Shown here: positions 60,613 through 64,000 of the stretch, one piece after another
How positions within the stretch are numbered: position 1 is the stretch's first letter
Layout: the number at the start of each line of letters is the position of its first letter
Assembly: GCF_003386235.1 (NCBI RefSeq)
Contig: NZ_QRDZ01000016.1
Span: forward strand, 124,001-188,000
Reading direction: 5' to 3'
DNA: 64,000 nt
From: Cohnella phaseoli
Lineage (GTDB): Bacteria > Bacillota > Bacilli > Paenibacillales > Paenibacillaceae
Made by a program: the position numbers and the translations under genes
Notes under the pieces: generated by a model
The model's input: only the letters and a program-made list of their open reading frames with translations
Told to the model about the DNA's origin: nothing
Databases searched by the model: none

Positions 60613-62244
60613 TTATGGACAATCCTCGGTTAAAAGCTTAAGAGCCTCTTCCACGATGAGAAGGCGGGACAGAGGAGAATCGTCTCTCCATGGGAAAGGC
60701 GATAAGGAATGCATCCGGCCGCAGCGCACAGCGGCGAGCTCCAGCCAGTCCTCGTCGGCTTGCAAATTGTCCCAGGTGCGGATCGTCTCGTCGTCCTGAT
60801 AGACGAGTACGAACAAATAATCGGGGTTAATAGCCGTCAACTCGGCAGGGCTGACCGCTTCGGGGGCATTCGGTCGAACCGCCGTCGCCGGCAACAGTCC
60901 AAGCTCTTCAAATAGAATATCTGCCGGAGCACGGTCATAATGAATGAAGACCTTCTCTCCTTCCACAAGCAGAAACAGGATGCGGTGTCCTGTGCAGCAT
61001 TTGGCTAGCCGACCAAACGCCATAGCGATGGTCTGATCGTAACGGCTCAACCAGCCGACTGCCTCGGAAGAGGCCCCTATACTCTCGGCTACTTGCATAA
61101 ACAGTTCGCGCCAAGGTTTCTCGTCTGTATCGAAGACCAGCACACGGCCGAGCTCCTCCAGCTTTTGCGTTTGATGCCGTTCCTGCATTTTGGAGCAAAG
61201 AATGAGATCAAACGGTCGGTTGGCACGCAACAATGTCTCGACATTCTCCGCTACGGTAGCGGCTCTACGACCTATGGATAGTCTGGTCTCTACATCGTCG
61301 CCGAATATTTCTTCGTAGTGCGCTCTCCAGACCGGATGCAACGGCGCGGCATGGGGAACAAAATGCAAAGGCGCCAGCATGCCGAGAAAGACACTGTCCA
61401 ATACGGCGATGCTCTTCCCGCGGCTGCGCATGAACGCGGCAGGCGTCATGCCCGTCTCCAGCTTGAAGCGCCGGCCGAAATAAAACTCGTCTCCGAAACC
61501 GCAAGCATGAGCGATATCGCGCAGCTTGCCGCCGCCTCGCGCAAGCAGACGCTTGGCCGCTTCCAGGCGGATTCCGCCAAGGTATTGCATAGCGCTCATG
61601 CCGTAATGCTTGCTGAACAACTCCATATAATATTTCGAACTAACATTCATGTCGCGCGCCAAAGCATCGATCGTCAGCTTTGTAGAAAAAGCGTACCGCA
61701 TGTAGGCGCGGCTGCGCTCCAGCCGGTCTCTCAAGTCTTCTCCCCGACTGCGAGTTTCGCTTGCGATCAGATGAAGAAGCTCATGCATCCGAGATTGCAT
61801 GAGCAGGACAGGAGAGGACGTCGCTCCGCGTTGCCGAAGCTCCAGAAGCGAGCGGCAAAGCTGGATAGCTCGTTCGCTTGAGACGAGACGGGATTCATCC
61901 GGGAATAGCGGCCCATTCTCCTCATGCGCCGATCCGCCCGAATATTCAGCCGACTGCCCGTCGGACGAAATACGGAACGCATCGAAAGCGATCAGAAATA
62001 AATGAGACTCCTCGTGGGGAACAAGCGTTAGACTGAAGCTGGTTCCGGGAGGACAATAATAGAAAGCGTCTCGATTAATGGGATAGTAGCGCTCCCCCAA
62101 GATAATGGTTCCTTCCATATGAACCGCCGCAATCAGATAATGGCCGCCGGTCAACACCCGCCCCAATCGCGTACAAGCTTGACCTTGCAGCCGTTGAATT
62201 CGTTTAAGGCGATATAATAGATGACTGTCATTTCTTGTGTGCAA
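60613..62244 (-). CDS. Btr-like AraC regulator fused to a siderophore-binding domain
   Basis: 543 residues. An N-terminal cupin-like part (1-150) is followed by an AraC double helix-turn-helix (about 175-275; Y-Y-M-E-L-F-S-K-H-Y-G-M-S and F-G-D-E-F-Y-F-G-R-R-F-K). A C-terminal periplasmic-binding-protein-like domain (about 290-535) lacks a signal peptide, so it works in the cytosol. The same arrangement is known in Btr of Bacillus subtilis, which activates feuABC on binding ferric siderophore. It probably activates the gene 90 bases downstream. The start is TTG with GGAAAGG upstream. Confidence 0.88.
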   Translation of the reverse strand: MHTRNDSHLLYRLKRIQRLQGQACTRLGRVLTGGHYLIAAVHMEGTIILGERYYPINRDAFYYCPPGTSFSLTLVPHEESHLFLIAFDAFRISSDGQSAEYSGGSAHEENGPLFPDESRLVSSERAIQLCRSLLELRQRGATSSPVLLMQSRMHELLHLIASETRSRGEDLRDRLERSRAYMRYAFSTKLTIDALARDMNVSSKYYMELFSKHYGMSAMQYLGGIRLEAAKRLLARGGGKLRDIAHACGFGDEFYFGRRFKLETGMTPAAFMRSRGKSIAVLDSVFLGMLAPLHFVPHAAPLHPVWRAHYEEIFGDDVETRLSIGRRAATVAENVETLLRANRPFDLILCSKMQERHQTQKLEELGRVLVFDTDEKPWRELFMQVAESIGASSEAVGWLSRYDQTIAMAFGRLAKCCTGHRILFLLVEGEKVFIHYDRAPADILFEELGLLPATAVRPNAPEAVSPAELTAINPDYLFVLVYQDDETIRTWDNLQADEDWLELAAVRCGRMHSLSPFPWRDDSPLSRLLIVEEALKLLTEDCP

Positions 62245-62439
62245 TTCATCAACGCCTTTCCGGCACTCGGCAATGACAACGGCGAGAGCAGACTGAAACC
62301 TCCCGCCAACACGGTCATTGTATCAAAGTACGCGCTGACTGAGAAGCATTTCACTGTTAGCTGAGAGCTCCTGTGGTGCCCTGAATCGTAAAGTTGATGG
62401 AGGAATACAGATAGGACTCTCTTCGGGTTCATCATAGAC

Positions 62440-62475
62440 AAAAAGAGGCCCCCGCCATAATCGGCGAGAGGCCTC
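62440..62475 (-). terminator. Rho-independent terminator after lipoprotein gene
   Basis: On the minus strand GAGGCC...CGCC and GGCG...GGCCTC form a stem followed by five U residues. It begins about 25 bases after the lipoprotein stop. The rest of the 253-base gap 62245-62497 is the upstream region of the Btr-like gene. Confidence 0.8.
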
Positions 62476-62497
62476 CCATTTTCTCTATTTCTCTAAC

Positions 62498-63589
62498 TTA
62501 AAATTCTTCTTCGAATCCGCCGAACATGCCGCCCATTTCAGCTTGAACTTCTTCCATGGTCACAACTTCTTCGGCTTTCGGTTCGCCGATTTCAAACTTC
62601 GGCTCCTCGTTAATGCCCGTCGTCTGGGAGACGATTTTGATCGCTACACTGCCCGTCAGATCTTCCGATTCAATCGCAGCGCTGATTTTAGCGTCCGTGT
62701 AGATCGGATAGTCCTTCTTATCTATTCCGAAGTTCGCGGTAATATCCAGCTTCTTCAGCTCTTTTTTGATTTCGTCAATCGTCTTGGATACTTCTCCGCT
62801 TTTCACTTCTTCAAGATCTTTCTTCATCTCGTCAAGATCTTCCTGCTTCAGCTGCATCATATCGCGATATTCCGCATTCGTCGACAGAAGCTCGAAGATT
62901 TCCGGAGCGATCTTCTCGACCACGGCATTCACGAAGCCTTCCAGTTGGGATTGATCCAGGTGGAATTGAACGACTTGAGATGCGTTAACGTCGGAAGGAA
63001 GAGCTGCGTCCTTCACCTTAATCGACTTCAGGTAAGTCTTTTCGTCCAGGTGCTTGAACAAGATTCCCATGACATCGTTGGAGAACTTCTGAGACTTAGC
63101 CACGTCCATGTTAGGCAGCGGTTGGCCGGATTCTTTCGCAAGCTCTTCCAGGTCAAGCTCGACGAACTTATCCTTAACTGTTTCCGGAATTGGCAGCATC
63201 GGAATGTTCGGGATTTTAACCCAAATTTTCTTCTCTGTCATAACGACCGGAACGTTGAAGGTGATCGCCAGATCGCCTTTTAGAGCCAGTTGAAGATTCA
63301 ATTCCATCATCATCGGATCGGCGCGGTATGCACCTGTCCAGGACAGCTCCGCGCTCTTCATCAGATTCAGCACGGCTGCCGCCTCGGCTGCGCTATCGCC
63401 TTCCGCAGGGAAGTTGAAATCTTCGAAGACCATGCTGCCTTTGAAGTTGTAAGATTTAATATCCGCCGATTTGGACATAGAAGCCTGTAGTGCGTCTTTC
63501 GGAGATTTATCTTTAGTACATCCGCCGAGCACCAGGGCAACCGTCATCAGCAGCGCAACAATTGCAAATCCAAATTTACGCTTGAACAA
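62498..63589 (-). CDS. Lipoprotein of unknown function
   Basis: 363 residues. A signal peptide ends in lipobox L-G-G-C (C24) followed by T-K-D-K-S. The mature part resembles the beta-rich LolA/LppX-like lipoproteins common in Bacillales (S-Y-N-F-K-G-S-M-V-F near the start, repeated beta strands). A Lys/Glu-rich coiled stretch lies around 250-285 and the acidic tail ends G-G-M-F-G-G-F-E-E-E-F. No specific function is recognised. It is a single-gene unit with its own terminator. Confidence 0.75.
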   Translation of the reverse strand: MFKRKFGFAIVALLMTVALVLGGCTKDKSPKDALQASMSKSADIKSYNFKGSMVFEDFNFPAEGDSAAEAAAVLNLMKSAELSWTGAYRADPMMMELNLQLALKGDLAITFNVPVVMTEKKIWVKIPNIPMLPIPETVKDKFVELDLEELAKESGQPLPNMDVAKSQKFSNDVMGILFKHLDEKTYLKSIKVKDAALPSDVNASQVVQFHLDQSQLEGFVNAVVEKIAPEIFELLSTNAEYRDMMQLKQEDLDEMKKDLEEVKSGEVSKTIDEIKKELKKLDITANFGIDKKDYPIYTDAKISAAIESEDLTGSVAIKIVSQTTGINEEPKFEIGEPKAEEVVTMEEVQAEMGGMFGGFEEEF

Positions 63590-63722
63590 AATACAAAAAC
63601 CCCTTCCAATTCATCTAAGATTCAGAAAATCGCACAAAGTTCATTGTAACTTATTTCCGTTCATGGGGAAAGACTTTCAACCCTAAATTTTTGTTAAAAC
63701 TACGAAGGATTCACAAGCGCTG

Positions 63723-64000
63723 TTAATGAATGTCTTTCTTCTTGAACCTTCCGCCCTTCACATCGTGAATGTTGCCCACCGCCAGGAACGCGGAAGGATC
63801 CATCTCCCCGACGATCGTCTTCAGCTTCGCTTCCTCCAGACGGTTGATTACGCAGAATATTACCTTTTTCGAGTCGCCTGTGTAGCCTCCCTCGCCATGC
63901 AGATAAGTAACTCCGCGCCCAAGACGGGCAGTGATGGCGTCCCCGATCTCCTTATGCTGATCGCTAATAATCCAGCAGGATTTCGACTCATCGAAGCCTT
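63723..64000 (-). CDS. YitT/DUF2179 family membrane protein, C-terminal part
   Basis: Only the last 92 or so codons are in the window; the 5' part lies beyond position 64000. The translation has S-C-W-I-I-S-D-Q-H-K-E-I, L-G-R-G-V-T-Y-L-H-G-E-G-G-Y-T-G, V-I-F-C-V-I-N-R-L-E and F-L-A-V-G-N-I-H-D-V-K-G-G-R-F. This is the cytosolic DUF2179 domain that follows the membrane part in YitT-type proteins. It ends in a Lys-rich tail with stop TAA. Confidence 0.88.
   Translation of the reverse strand, partial: GFDESKSCWIISDQHKEIGDAITARLGRGVTYLHGEGGYTGDSKKVIFCVINRLEEAKLKTIVGEMDPSAFLAVGNIHDVKGGRFKKKDIH

Overview
The window looks like chromosomal DNA of a spore-forming Gram-positive bacterium of the Paenibacillaceae (Paenibacillus/Cohnella type). 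The basis is: YesM/YesN-type two-component systems beside Lpl-type sugar ABC transporters that lack their own ATPase, an S-layer-homology protein, a Spo0E-family phosphatase, a Btr-like iron regulator, strong AGGAGG ribosome binding sites, and a GC content judged by eye in the mid-50s percent. No rRNA, prophage, CRISPR array or intact insertion sequence is visible. There is one tRNA gene (Arg-CCU).

Layout. 0-7 kb holds small stand-alone genes: an acetyltransferase, a methyltransferase, a VOC protein, an ANT(6)-like adenylyltransferase, a bicupin oxalate decarboxylase, a DUF2252 protein, a 42-bp tandem repeat array and a GyrI-like protein. 7.2-16.6 kb (minus strand) is a carbohydrate module read as histidine kinase, AraC-type response regulator, lipoprotein binding protein, two permeases and an unassigned intracellular glycoside hydrolase. 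16.9-19.5 kb is a divergent GH31 gene and AraC regulator. 19.7-25.5 kb (minus) is a run of small genes: NTF2-like, a pseudo-HD/CHAP fusion, GNAT, VOC, an AlkZ-like protein, a two-domain sulfurtransferase and an MFS transporter.

25.7-36.3 kb (plus) is a second carbohydrate module: response regulator, kinase, binding protein, two permeases, GH127 and GH43 arabinofuranosidase-type enzymes and an acetyltransferase. It points to arabinose-containing oligosaccharides, with a cre-like site before the binding-protein gene. The gap between binding protein and first permease is unusually repeat-rich. 36.5-40.4 kb has a DUF378 protein, motA-motB behind a SigD-like promoter, a degenerate glucosaminidase-like gene, a dense DnaA-box cluster, tadA and a spo0E-like gene next to Spo0A-box-like sequences. 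40.5-45.9 kb is an OmpR-type two-component system followed by an ABC ATPase and a large FtsX/MacB-type permease. It is followed by a 217-bp palindromic MITE-like element whose core recurs at 30.7 kb.

46-48.7 kb has a LacI regulator divergent from an M20 amidohydrolase, then tRNA-Arg. 48.8-58.2 kb is one giant gene for a ~3130-residue surface protein with two sets of seven propeller repeats, fibronectin III domains and three C-terminal SLH domains. 58.4-62.2 kb (minus) is an iron module: a regulator fused to a binding-protein domain, a Fur-box-preceded siderophore-binding lipoprotein, and an overlapping serine hydrolase. The window ends with a lipoprotein gene and the 3' part of a YitT/DUF2179 gene.

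Family assignments come from recognised motifs in the translations. No database search was run. Start codons were moved from the longest open frame wherever a clear ribosome binding site favoured an internal start.
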